Source of the DNA: Streptomyces sp. NBC_01255
GTDB taxonomy: Bacteria > Actinomycetota > Actinomycetes > Streptomycetales > Streptomycetaceae
Direction of reading: 5' to 3'
Assembly (NCBI RefSeq): GCF_036226445.1
Contig: NZ_CP108474.1
Span: forward strand, 7,502,001 to 7,566,000
Length of the DNA stretch: 64,000 nt
The notes under the pieces are model-generated. The model was not told the DNA's origin, ran no database searches, and was given only the letters and a program-made list of their open reading frames with translations. Position 1 is the stretch's first letter, and every line of letters starts with the position of its first letter. Made by a program: the position numbers and the translations under genes. Shown piece after piece: positions 1-7,212 of the stretch.

Positions 1-49
1 GGTTCGGAGAACCCGGGGCGCCCTATCGCACTCATAACGTTCGCTCTTG

Positions 50-87
50 AAACGAGCGTTTGTCAACCGATAGATGAGCACGCTCGT
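50..87. promoter_or_regulatory. Operator-like inverted repeats upstream of a gene left of the window
   Basis: AAACG-AG-CGTTT (50-61) has perfect 5-bp arms. The ACGAGCG inside it recurs inverted as CGCTCGT at 81-87. On the minus strand TTGACA (complement of 61-66) could be a -35 element for a gene running out of the left edge. The AAACG..CGTTT layout is common for TetR-type operators. The regulator and the gene lie outside the window, so this is inference from sequence symmetry only. Confidence 0.35.
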
Positions 88-239
88 TCGTCCGAGTGTT
101 CGGATCAAGGTGTCCTGGCGGCTCCGAGTGGCCCGCGTATTCACCGGATCAGGTGACAGGGGTCGAGGCGAAACGTCCCTCCCGGCGTGGCCGCGGCCAC
201 GCTCGACGGGACACATGGACCCACCCTGTGGAGCGTCCG

Positions 240-665
240 ATGCAGCTGATTCCCCGTCACGACCCGCACCTCGTCGTCCGCTCGACCGGCGGACTCACCG
301 TCGCCGCGCTCCGCGGTGAGCTCGACCTCGTCCTGGTGCGGCACCTGAGGCCCGAGCTCGACGCCCTCGTCCGGGAGTCCGAGGGGCTGACCCTCGACAT
401 CCGGAGGCTCACCTTCTGCGACGCCACCGGTCTCGGCCTGCTCGCCCACTGCGCCGGGCGGGTCCAGGCGCGGGGCGCCCGCTGGCGGCTGATCTGCGAC
501 CAGCCGTGGATCCTCCGGCTCATCCGCCTGACGGCGCTCGGCGAGCTCCTCCGCCCCGAGGCCGCGGCGCCCGGGGATCACCCGGCGGTTCCGCCTCTCG
601 CTCAGCCCGCCGCCTCTCCGCGACCGCCCTCCGAGACCTCCGCGATACCGTCGCGGCATGTCTGA
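240..665 (+). CDS. STAS-domain protein, anti-sigma-factor-antagonist-like
   Basis: A 141-residue protein made mostly of one STAS domain (about residues 8-110) followed by a Pro/Ala-rich tail. The loop that carries the phosphorylated Ser/Thr in SpoIIAA-type antagonists reads Asp-Ala-Thr-Gly at 61-64, so Thr63 could be phosphorylated. Family members bind anti-sigma kinases and release sigma factors; no partner kinase lies next door. ATG 240 is chosen because GGAG lies 7 nt upstream and the STAS fold begins directly after it. The end overlaps the PadR gene by 8 bp, suggesting translational coupling. The family is fairly sure; the sigma factor concerned is unknown. Confidence 0.8.
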   Translation: MQLIPRHDPHLVVRSTGGLTVAALRGELDLVLVRHLRPELDALVRESEGLTLDIRRLTFCDATGLGLLAHCAGRVQARGARWRLICDQPWILRLIRLTALGELLRPEAAAPGDHPAVPPLAQPAASPRPPSETSAIPSRHV

Positions 666-1173
666 AGTCCGGTTGACCACGCCCTCCTTTCTCGTGCTCG
701 GCATCATCGACCAGCTGGGCGAGGCCAGTCCGTACGACGTGAAGGTCGAGGCCGCGCGCACCGTGGCTCCCTTCTGGTCGATGCCGCACGCGCAGGTCTA
801 CGCCCAGTGCGACCGGCTCCTGGAGGCGGGACTGCTGTCGGAGGTGCGCCAGGCCGGTGGCCGGAACCGGCGTCTGATGAAGCTGACGGAGGAGGGGGCG
901 GCGGCCCTGCGCGGCTGGCTCGCAGACTCCTCCTTCGTCCCGGTCGAGGCCCGCGAGCGCGGCATCCTCAAGCTGTGGTTCGGCGCGAGCCCGCGCGTCC
1001 ACGCCCCGGTCCAGGCGGAGGAGCACCGCCGGACCCTCGGCGAGTACGAGGAGCTGGCCGAGGGCGTGGGCGAGCTGCTGACGCGCGGGCAGCGCGAGGC
1101 GCTGGAGTTCGGCATCCGGTACGAGCGGATGATGGTCGACTTCTGGCAGTGGGTCGAGACCCGGGAACCCTGA
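658..1173 (+). CDS. PadR-family transcriptional regulator
   Basis: A 171-residue protein. The N-terminal winged helix (about residues 1-85, with the motif SPYDVKVEAA and the wing around GGRNRRLMKLT) matches the PadR family, and the C-terminal half is the helical dimerisation region of the Vir-like PadR subgroup. Such proteins usually repress a neighbouring transporter or detoxification gene in response to small ligands. The start overlaps the STAS gene stop, so the two are probably co-transcribed. The DUF2306 membrane gene 128 bp downstream is a possible target. The ligand cannot be read from the sequence. Confidence 0.85.
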   Translation: MSEVRLTTPSFLVLGIIDQLGEASPYDVKVEAARTVAPFWSMPHAQVYAQCDRLLEAGLLSEVRQAGGRNRRLMKLTEEGAAALRGWLADSSFVPVEARERGILKLWFGASPRVHAPVQAEEHRRTLGEYEELAEGVGELLTRGQREALEFGIRYERMMVDFWQWVETREP

Positions 1174-1176
1174 CGC

Positions 1177-1224
1177 GGCACCGACTTCGGCACCGACTCC
1201 GTCACCGACTTTGTTACCGACCGG
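1177..1224 (+). repeat. Four tandem 12-bp repeats between PadR and DUF2306 genes
   Basis: Four head-to-tail copies of a 12-mer resembling GGCACCGACTTC occupy 1177-1188, 1189-1200, 1201-1212 and 1213-1224. The first two copies differ at one base and the later ones diverge. They begin just after the PadR stop codon and end about 78 bp before the DUF2306 start. They may be reiterated protein-binding sites or simple slippage products. Confidence 0.7.
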
Positions 1225-1301
1225 TTGACCCCGGTCGTCTCCCGTCCTACCTTCCTCCATGGTCCAGAAAGGACTATCGCGCGTTCGGAGGGGGAACCGC
1301 C

Positions 1302-2528
1302 GTGGGGCGTCGGACAAGCACGAGGCGAGGGAGGGCCGCCGCCCTCGCGGTCACGGTGGTCTGCCTGGCGTACGCGCCGATCGCGGCGACCGAACTCTGG
1401 CCGTACGCGCGCCCCGGGGCACCCGCCATCGGCGAGTGGCTCCTCGGCCGGTCCGTCTCCCCGGAGTTCGTGGCCGAGGCCGTGCGCGACCGGATGGGCC
1501 CGTACACCCGCAGCCTGGCCCCGCTGATCGTGCACTCCGTCCTCGGCGGCCTGCTGATGCTGCTCGGCCCCGTCCAGCTGCTCTCGGCGGTACGGCGGCG
1601 GATCCGGCTGCACCGGATCACCGGGACCGTCTTCGCCGTCACCGTGTACGTGTCGATGGCCGGCGCCGCGCTCTATCTCGTCCGCACCCCGCCGGAGCAG
1701 GCGTTCAGCGGAGCCGCGTTCTGGATCGTCCTCGCCACGATCCTGGCCGGCACCGTCGGCAGCGTGACCCTCGGCGTCCTCGCCGCCGTCCGCGGCCTCC
1801 CGGACCTGCACCAGCGCTGGATGCTGCTCTGCTACGGCTTCCTGATGACCGCTCCGCTGCTCCGCCTCGAATGGGGATTCCTGCCCGCGCTCTACCCCGG
1901 GCTCTCGATCCAGGACATCAACCGCGTCGCGATCATGCACCTCGGCTCCCTCGTCTCCTTCGGCGCCCTGCTCGCCTCCCGCGCGCTCGACCGGCGCACC
2001 ACCGTCCCCGGCCTGTCCGGCACCTGGTGCCCGCGGCCGGTCCTGGTCGCGGTCCACCTCGCGGGCGCCGCCGGACTGACCTGGATCACGGTCGCCTTCC
2101 TCGACCAGGGGACCGGCGGACGCCGGCTGCTCCTCGCCTACGCCGTCCCGTACGCCGTCACCTATGCCGTCATCGCGGTGCGGGCGGCACGCGCACGGGC
2201 GAGGGGAGCCGACTGGCCGCACGAGGAGTGGCGTCTGCACCTGGCGGCCCTGTGCCTGGCCCCCGCGTTCTCGGCGGTGGCCGTGCCCGTACTGGAGCGG
2301 ACCATGGGCCTCGACCGGCTCACGGCCCTGATCGCGGGCGTCGGCATCGGCTGCGGGATGCTCGCCTACGCGGCCGTCACCGTGGTGAGCCTGCGCGTGC
2401 TGTACGGCCGCGAACTCCTCAAGCGGCAGCGGGCGTTCGCCGAGCAGCCGACCGGCGGCCCGGCGGCGCCCGCCCCGGACGCGGTGGTCGTCACGGCCGC
2501 CTCCGCCACGCGGGAAGGCGACCGCTGA
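1302..2528 (+). CDS. DUF2306-type integral membrane protein
   Basis: A 408-residue polytopic membrane protein with about ten hydrophobic segments. The middle (about residues 65-190) has the DUF2306 look: a His-rich loop after the second or third helix (RLHRITGTVFAVTVY) and a later loop DLHQRWMLLCYGF. The biochemical role of the family is unknown. GTG 1302 is chosen because GGAGGGGGAA lies just upstream and the first membrane helix follows about ten residues later; the reading frame is open further upstream, but that part overlaps the PadR gene. The stop overlaps the next ATG (TGATG), so the pair is translationally coupled. Confidence 0.75.
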   Translation: MGRRTSTRRGRAAALAVTVVCLAYAPIAATELWPYARPGAPAIGEWLLGRSVSPEFVAEAVRDRMGPYTRSLAPLIVHSVLGGLLMLLGPVQLLSAVRRRIRLHRITGTVFAVTVYVSMAGAALYLVRTPPEQAFSGAAFWIVLATILAGTVGSVTLGVLAAVRGLPDLHQRWMLLCYGFLMTAPLLRLEWGFLPALYPGLSIQDINRVAIMHLGSLVSFGALLASRALDRRTTVPGLSGTWCPRPVLVAVHLAGAAGLTWITVAFLDQGTGGRRLLLAYAVPYAVTYAVIAVRAARARARGADWPHEEWRLHLAALCLAPAFSAVAVPVLERTMGLDRLTALIAGVGIGCGMLAYAAVTVVSLRVLYGRELLKRQRAFAEQPTGGPAAPAPDAVVVTAASATREGDR

Positions 2529-3436
2529 TGGGTGCATCGGAGACGTCCACGCCTCGCGGCGCCGTCACGGTCGACGGCAGGGAACTCTCGCCAGCCGTGG
2601 TGATCCTGAGCGGCGTCGTGGGCGGCATCAGCCTCGCCGTGGGCGCCCTGCTCGCCCTCGCGAGCCTGGCCGGCCACGCGGCGGGCGCCTGGGTGTCCCC
2701 GGCGCCACTCAGTCCCGGTCTCCTCGGAGCCGCCATGGCGGGGGTCGCGCCCGCGCTGTTCACCGTCGGCCGGGCCCGCGTCTGGGAGGAGACGCGGTGC
2801 CTCGTCCTGCCGCTCGCGATCGTCCTCGTCGGCCTCTTCACGGTGAGCCTGCTGAACGGCGGCACCCTCCAGGCCGTCCACGGCGGCCCCCTGTTCCTCG
2901 CCCTGTTCAGCCTCGGCTGGGTCGCCACCCTCGGGCTGCTCGCACTCGCCGCCGTCGCCTGCCTCGCCGCCCAGTACCGCAGGCCCGCCCCGCCGTCCGG
3001 GGCCGAGCGTCCGCGCGTCGTACCGCTGCCCGGCTGGTCGAAGCCGCTGCTCGCGGTCCTCGGCTCCGGGTGGCTCGGCATCGGCGCGGGCCTGCTCGCC
3101 TTCCCCGCCTTCTGGGGCCCCCTCGTGCCGTGGACGGTGAACCGCGCCGACGCGCAGGGCCTCGGCGTGTGGGCGCTGGCGCTCGGCGTCGGCGTCCTCG
3201 GCTCCCTCGTCGAGGACGACCTGGCGCGGATCCGCCCGGCCCTCACGGCCGTCCCGGCGGTGGCACTCGCGACCGCCGTCGTCCTCGCCGTCCACGCCCG
3301 CGCCGTCGACTGGACGTCGGGCCCGGGCGTCGCGCTCCTCGCCCTCGTCGCCGGCCTGTTCACGACCGGAGCCGCGGGCCGCCTGCTCCTGTCGAGGGCC
3401 GGTGCCGGTGCCGGTGCCGACAGTGGGACCGCGTAG
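2528..3436 (+). CDS. Hypothetical membrane protein, about eight helices
   Basis: A 302-residue protein that I do not recognise. It has roughly eight hydrophobic stretches, a short soluble N-terminus, a loop near residues 155-175 rich in Pro and Arg, and ends in an Ala-Gly repeat tail coded by reiterated GCCGGT units (about 3400-3425). Its start overlaps the stop of the DUF2306 gene by one base, so the two products are probably made together and may form one membrane complex. No catalytic motif or cofactor site is visible. Confidence 0.7.
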   Translation: MGASETSTPRGAVTVDGRELSPAVVILSGVVGGISLAVGALLALASLAGHAAGAWVSPAPLSPGLLGAAMAGVAPALFTVGRARVWEETRCLVLPLAIVLVGLFTVSLLNGGTLQAVHGGPLFLALFSLGWVATLGLLALAAVACLAAQYRRPAPPSGAERPRVVPLPGWSKPLLAVLGSGWLGIGAGLLAFPAFWGPLVPWTVNRADAQGLGVWALALGVGVLGSLVEDDLARIRPALTAVPAVALATAVVLAVHARAVDWTSGPGVALLALVAGLFTTGAAGRLLLSRAGAGAGADSGTA

Positions 3437-3524
3437 AGCGCGTGATCCGAACCAGCCGGTGGAAGGTGGGGAATCGGCCGAAATCCTGTGGATCACCGGG
3501 GCCCGTGGGAGTGATGATGACGGG

Positions 3525-4103
3525 ATGACCCAGCACCCGCAGCCCGTGGACGCCCTGATCGTCGTGGACGTGCAGTCGGCCTTCGTCGTCGGTGACGGGG
3601 CCGTGCCCGCGGCCGACCGGCTCGTCGAGCGGACGACGGACCTGATCGCCCGGGCGCGGAGGGACGGGGCGCTCGTCGTCCACCTGCAGAACGACGGGGA
3701 GCCGGGATCCGAGGACGAGCCCCACACGCCGGGCTGGGAACTCCACCACCCCGTCCGGCTCGGCCCCCGGGAGCTGGTGATCCGCAAGCCCCGGGACGAC
3801 GGCTTCCACGAGACCCCGCTGGGGCGCGCGCTCGCCGACGCCGGGGTCCGGGCGATCGCCGTCTGCGGTGTGATGTCCGAGATGTGCGTCCAGGCGACGG
3901 CCCGTACGGCCCTGGCGCGCGGCTACCGCGTCGTCGTGCCGTACGACGCCCACGCCACCCAGGACTGCCCGGCGGTCCCGGGGGTCTGCGAGGCCGTGCC
4001 GGCCGCGACGGTCTCCCGGGTCGCCGCGTACGCCCTCGGGAGCGACGCGGAGGTCACCGTGCCGGCCGCCGACGTCACCTTCACGGCCCCCGCGGCGGGC
4101 TGA
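3525..4103 (+). CDS. Isochorismatase-family cysteine hydrolase
   Basis: A 192-residue single-domain protein of the isochorismatase-like superfamily (isochorismatases, nicotinamidases, N-carbamoyl hydrolases). The triad positions are visible: Asp15 in VVDVQSAF, Lys88 in VIRKPRDDGF and Cys121 in GVMSEMCVQAT. The cis-peptide turn Gly-Val-Met sits just before Cys121. The substrate cannot be assigned, because no siderophore or NAD-salvage gene is adjacent. ATG 3525 is the first start that fits the family N-terminus; the ribosome binding site is weak. It has about 90 bp of non-coding DNA before it, so it probably has its own promoter. Confidence 0.85.
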   Translation: MTQHPQPVDALIVVDVQSAFVVGDGAVPAADRLVERTTDLIARARRDGALVVHLQNDGEPGSEDEPHTPGWELHHPVRLGPRELVIRKPRDDGFHETPLGRALADAGVRAIAVCGVMSEMCVQATARTALARGYRVVVPYDAHATQDCPAVPGVCEAVPAATVSRVAAYALGSDAEVTVPAADVTFTAPAAG

Positions 4104-4213
4104 CCCGACTCCGTACGGCACGGATCCCGGCCACGGCGCCGCGCGAGCGACCGGGGGCCGGAGAGGCGGCGGACCGGCCCGTCCGCGATCCCATCCGCTC
4201 CGTGAGATGGGAG

Positions 4214-4231
4214 ATTGCACAATCCTGCAAT
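4214..4231. promoter_or_regulatory. Inverted repeat ATTGCA-N6-TGCAAT before the second STAS gene
   Basis: A perfect 6-bp inverted repeat with a 6-bp spacer lies about 90 bp upstream of the STAS gene at 4322, in a locally AT-rich patch that ends in GTTACAT. It has the size of a dimeric regulator site overlapping a promoter. The binding protein is unknown. Confidence 0.35.
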
Positions 4232-4321
4232 TCGTTACATCCTGGTCCGGCCCCCACGCGCCCAGGCCCCTCCCGCCTACGCACCCGTCACCATCGCCGT
4301 ACGACAGGGAAGACGACGCGC

Positions 4322-4708
4322 ATGACCATCGAATGGCGTTACACGGTTCAGCAGGAGCTGGGCGTGCTGTCCCTGGCCGGGTTCCTCGGTGCCGACGCCC
4401 TCGGGCGTTTCACCGGCGCCGTGGGCTGGGCGGTGGCGCGCGGTACGGGCCCGGTCGTCCTCGACCTGAGCCGGCTCCGCGGCTGGTCCGCGGGCGGGCA
4501 GCTCGCCGTCTCGGAGGCCGCCCACCGGCTCCGGGCCGCGGGCCGGAGCCTCGAACTCGCCGCGATCCCCACCGACGGCGCCCTCGTCCCCGCGGGCGAC
4601 GGCCCGGCGATCCCGGTCCACTGCGATCTGGACGCGGCGTTCGCCGCCCACCTCGACGCGGGCGCGGAACAGCGCGCCTGGCGCAGCGACGCGTGGCCGA
4701 GCGAGTGA
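4322..4708 (+). CDS. STAS-like protein lacking the phosphoacceptor motif
   Basis: A 128-residue protein whose strand-helix pattern resembles STAS antagonists (LSLAGFLGADAL then PVVLDLSRLRGWSAGG). The loop that normally reads Asp-Ser-Ser/Thr-Gly is Gly-Trp-Ser-Ala-Gly-Gly at 54-59, so regulation by the usual phosphorylation is doubtful. It could be an always-active antagonist or an unrelated alpha/beta protein. The start has AGGGAA about 12 nt upstream. Single-gene unit; the ArsR gene follows after about 110 bp. Confidence 0.65.
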   Translation: MTIEWRYTVQQELGVLSLAGFLGADALGRFTGAVGWAVARGTGPVVLDLSRLRGWSAGGQLAVSEAAHRLRAAGRSLELAAIPTDGALVPAGDGPAIPVHCDLDAAFAAHLDAGAEQRAWRSDAWPSE

Positions 4709-4819
4709 ACCCCGCTCGATCCTGAGCGCGCCCGACTCCGGAGATCGGTAAGTCGCGTGCCCCGGAAGGCGCGAGGATGGGGGCATGGTGCATGGTGCTG
4801 GTTCGACGCGAGGCGCGGG

Positions 4820-5155
4820 ATGGGTGCGATGAGCGCGCCGCTCTATCAGTTGAAGGCGGAGTTCTTCAAAACGCTCGGACACCCCGTCCGGATCCGCGTC
4901 CTGGAGCTGCTGAGCGAACGCGAGCACGCGGTCGCCGAGATGCTGCGTGACACCGGCGTCGAAGCGGCGTACCTCTCCCAGCAGTTGGCCGTGCTGCGCC
5001 GGGCGAACCTCGTCGTCGCCCGGCGCGAGGGCGTGGCCGTGTACTACACGCTGACCAGCCCGCGGGTGACGGAACTCCTGTCGGTGGCGCGCTCGATCCT
5101 GTCCGGCGTCCTCGCGGGACAGGCGGAACTCCTCGCCGACCTCCGGGAGAGCTAG
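4820..5155 (+). CDS. ArsR/SmtB-family winged-helix regulator
   Basis: A protein of 111 residues (108 if ATG 4829 is used). The winged helix is clear: FFKTLGHPVRIRVLELL, then AYLSQQLAVLRRANLVVARREG as recognition helix and wing. It has no Cys, so it is not a classic arsenic or cadmium sensor using thiols and probably responds to another signal. ATG 4820 has GCGAGG about 6 nt upstream. Its TAG stop lies inside the terminal CTAG of the MITE-like element that follows, so the element supplies the stop codon. Confidence 0.85.
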   Translation: MGAMSAPLYQLKAEFFKTLGHPVRIRVLELLSEREHAVAEMLRDTGVEAAYLSQQLAVLRRANLVVARREGVAVYYTLTSPRVTELLSVARSILSGVLAGQAELLADLRES

Positions 5156-5320
5156 GGCCTGTCCGGCGGATCATGGCCGGGGCCCTGGCGTCTGGCACGG
5201 CACCTCGCCGCGTTGCCGAAACCCCCGAATAGCTCCGCTATTAGTGCGCTCCGGCGCCTTGCGATGCACCGCACCAGACGCCGCGACCTATCCGACCCTG
5301 ATCCGCCGGACAGGCCCTAG
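5152..5320. mobile_element. MITE-like element, 169 bp, no transposase
   Basis: The element starts and ends with CTAG (5152-5155 and 5317-5320). Inside these are perfect 18-bp inverted repeats, GGCCTGTCCGGCGGATCA at 5156-5173 and its complement at 5299-5316. Imperfect inner arms (GGCGTCTGG.. near 5190 and ..CCAGACGCC near 5275) and a small central hairpin (AATAGC/GCTATT) make most of it foldable. It is too short for a transposase, so any movement would need one acting in trans. CTAG could be a 4-bp target duplication or part of the repeat. It sits exactly between two convergent genes. Confidence 0.8.
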
Positions 5321-5856
5321 GACTTGTCCGGCACCTGCTCCGGCTGGATGCCCGCGAGCAGGTTGAAGGCCCCGGTCAGCAGGTTGAGCGTGACCACCCC
5401 GACCACCTCCGCGATCACCCGGTCGCTCCAGCCGTGCGCCCGTACCTCGGCGACGTCGTCGTCGGAGAGGGAGCCCGGCTCCGCGAGGACCCGGAGCGCG
5501 AGGCCGATGAGCGCGGCCTCGCGCGGATCGGTCGACGTGCCCTGGCGGGCCAGTTCGATGTCGGTCTCGCTCAGGCCCGCCGCGCGCCCGGCCGAGCGGT
5601 GCGCCTCGCGGCACGTTCCGCAGCCGATCCACTCCTGTACGGCGAGCGACAGCTTCTCGCTGAGGGCGCGGGGGATCTTCACCCGCTTCATGGCCCGGGA
5701 CAGGCTCAGATAGCCGTCGAGCAGCGCGGGCGAATGCGCCATCGTCGACACCATCTCGCCGACCGAGCCGTGCCGTTCGACGATGTCGGTGAGCACCTCG
5801 CGCGCCCGGCCGGGCGCCTGCTCGGGGGTGAGCGCGGTCAGTCTTCTCGTGGTCAC
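5317..5856 (-). CDS. AhpD-like / carboxymuconolactone decarboxylase-family protein
   Basis: A 179-residue all-helical protein. The AhpD-type redox site is visible: Glu75, Cys79-Gly-Thr-Cys82 and His86 in the stretch QEWIGCGTCREAHR. Members act as alkylhydroperoxidases or related thiol oxidoreductases in the cytoplasm. GTG 5856 is preceded by GAGGAG. The stop codon TAG lies in the terminal CTAG of the MITE-like element, so insertion set the C-terminus (..VPDKS). The leader contains a perfect 15-bp palindrome covering the ribosome binding site, suggesting metal- or redox-linked control. Peroxidase activity is inference from the Cys pair. Confidence 0.8.
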   Translation of the reverse strand: MTTRRLTALTPEQAPGRAREVLTDIVERHGSVGEMVSTMAHSPALLDGYLSLSRAMKRVKIPRALSEKLSLAVQEWIGCGTCREAHRSAGRAAGLSETDIELARQGTSTDPREAALIGLALRVLAEPGSLSDDDVAEVRAHGWSDRVIAEVVGVVTLNLLTGAFNLLAGIQPEQVPDKS

Positions 5857-5861
5857 AGAGC

Positions 5862-5896
5862 CTCCTCGTTATACCCGTGGGGGGTATAACGAGGAG
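5862..5896. promoter_or_regulatory. Perfect palindrome over the AhpD-like gene ribosome binding site
   Basis: CTCCTCGTTATACCC (5862-5876) is followed by a 5-nt spacer (GTGGG) and its exact complement (5882-5896). The core TATACCC..GGGTATA resembles operators bound by CsoR-type copper sensors, as I recall them. In minus-strand mRNA the arm next to the start codon contains GAGGAG, so the hairpin would hide the ribosome binding site. It also lies 24 bp past the P450 stop, so it could terminate the biosynthetic operon. Operator, RNA switch and terminator are all possible. Confidence 0.65.
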
Positions 5897-5919
5897 AGGG
5901 GTGAGGGAGTTCCCGGGTG

Positions 5920-7212
5920 TCAGCGGGGCCAGGACAGCGTCAGGCGGGACGGCCCGTGGAACACCCAGTCGGGGGCGTACTCCACCTCGACGCCCGGCCG
6001 CGCGCCGGCGGCGAGCGCGGGCAGACGGTCGAGCAGGACACCGAGACCGATCTCGGCCTCCGCGCGCGCGAGCGCCGCCCCCGCGCAGTAGTGGATGCCC
6101 AGACCGAAGGCGCAGTGGCGGCCGCTGTCCCGGTGGATGTCGAGGACCTCGGGATCCGGGAAGTGGTCCGGGTCCCGGTGGGCCGACCCCAGGACCAACT
6201 GGAGGCGGTCGCCCCGCCGGACGGTCCGGCCCGCAAGCTCCGCGTCCCGGTGCGCCCACCGGGTCACCATCTGCACGGGCGGGTCGTGCCGCAGGAACTC
6301 GTCCACGGCGTTCGGCAACAGCCCCGGATCGGCGCGAAGTTCGTCCCCCACCTCCGGCCGCGCGAGCAGTGCGAGGACCGCCTTGCCGATCAGCCCCGTC
6401 GTCGTCTCGTGCCCGGCGGTCAGCAGATGCGTACAGGTCGCCGCCAGCTCCTCCCCGCTCAGGGACGGATCCTCGGCCCCGGCCCGCGCCAGCGCCGAGA
6501 GGAGGTCCCCGCGGTCCTCGGCCCGCCGCCCCGCCAGCTCCCGGTGGAAGTACCCGTCCAGCTCCGCCGCCGCTCGCTCGGCGCCGTCCAGCGCGGCCGG
6601 AGTCCGGTCGCCCCGGGTCCCGCCCGCCTGCTGGAGCGCCAGCGCCTGCTCGCGGAACCACGGCCACCGCTCGGCCTCCACCCCGAGCAGACCGCCGATG
6701 ACCAGCAGCGGATACGGGGCCGCGAACCCCTCGACGAGCTCCACGACCGACCGCCGCGCGAGCGGCGCGACGAGCTCCTCCGCGATCTCCCGTACGCGCG
6801 GACGCAGCGCCGCCACCGCGGCGGCCCCGAGCGGCGGCGCCACCTGTGCGCGCAACCTTGTGTGCCGGGGCGGGTCGAGGAAGACGAGCCAGTTCTCGAC
6901 GACCCGCCGCAGCGTGACGTACCCGTCCGGGACCGGCGCGGCCCGTGCCGTCAGCGGGGACGCCCGGCGGAAGTTCCGCCCCGTCAGGACCTGCGCCACC
7001 TCCGCGTGGCCGAAGAGGTACCAGGTCGTGGGCGCCTCCCCGCCGTGTTCGTCCCGCCCGCCTCGCACGGCGTGCACGGGGTCCGTCTCGCGGTAGCGCC
7101 GGTAGACGGGGTAGGGGTCGGCCAGATCGAGCCGCGCCGGGTCGAAGGGTTCCGGCGGCCCGCCCTCTCCCGTACGGGACCCGCCCGTCCGCCCAGGCGT
7201 CTGCCCGCTCAT
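5920..7212 (-). CDS. Cytochrome P450, RebP/StaP position of a bisindole operon
   Basis: A 430-residue soluble bacterial P450. The I-helix motif AGHETT (LLTAGHETTTGLI) and the haem loop FGLGIHYCAG, with Cys376 as the iron ligand, are intact. It needs a ferredoxin and reductase, which are not encoded nearby. ATG 7212 overlaps the stop of the upstream monooxygenase (ATGA). In rebeccamycin and staurosporine clusters the P450 at this place couples the two indole rings of chromopyrrolic acid. I infer a similar aryl-coupling step here from the O-D-C-P gene order; an ordinary hydroxylase cannot be excluded. Confidence 0.85.
   Translation of the reverse strand: MSGQTPGRTGGSRTGEGGPPEPFDPARLDLADPYPVYRRYRETDPVHAVRGGRDEHGGEAPTTWYLFGHAEVAQVLTGRNFRRASPLTARAAPVPDGYVTLRRVVENWLVFLDPPRHTRLRAQVAPPLGAAAVAALRPRVREIAEELVAPLARRSVVELVEGFAAPYPLLVIGGLLGVEAERWPWFREQALALQQAGGTRGDRTPAALDGAERAAAELDGYFHRELAGRRAEDRGDLLSALARAGAEDPSLSGEELAATCTHLLTAGHETTTGLIGKAVLALLARPEVGDELRADPGLLPNAVDEFLRHDPPVQMVTRWAHRDAELAGRTVRRGDRLQLVLGSAHRDPDHFPDPEVLDIHRDSGRHCAFGLGIHYCAGAALARAEAEIGLGVLLDRLPALAAGARPGVEVEYAPDWVFHGPSRLTLSWPR

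Noticed and set aside
141-761. Long reading frames opposite or out of frame to real genes, here and throughout the window
   Set aside because: In DNA with such high third-position GC, stops are rare in the wrong frames. These frames give Arg/Pro/Gly-rich proteins without domains, and overlap genes with clear motifs and ribosome binding sites.
807-1301. An extended N-terminus for the DUF2306 protein
   Set aside because: The frame is open but overlaps the PadR gene, is Arg/Pro-rich and has no ribosome binding site; GTG 1302 has a strong one.
5152-5320. A complete insertion sequence
   Set aside because: The element is only 169 bp and has no room for a transposase; no transposase gene is found nearby.
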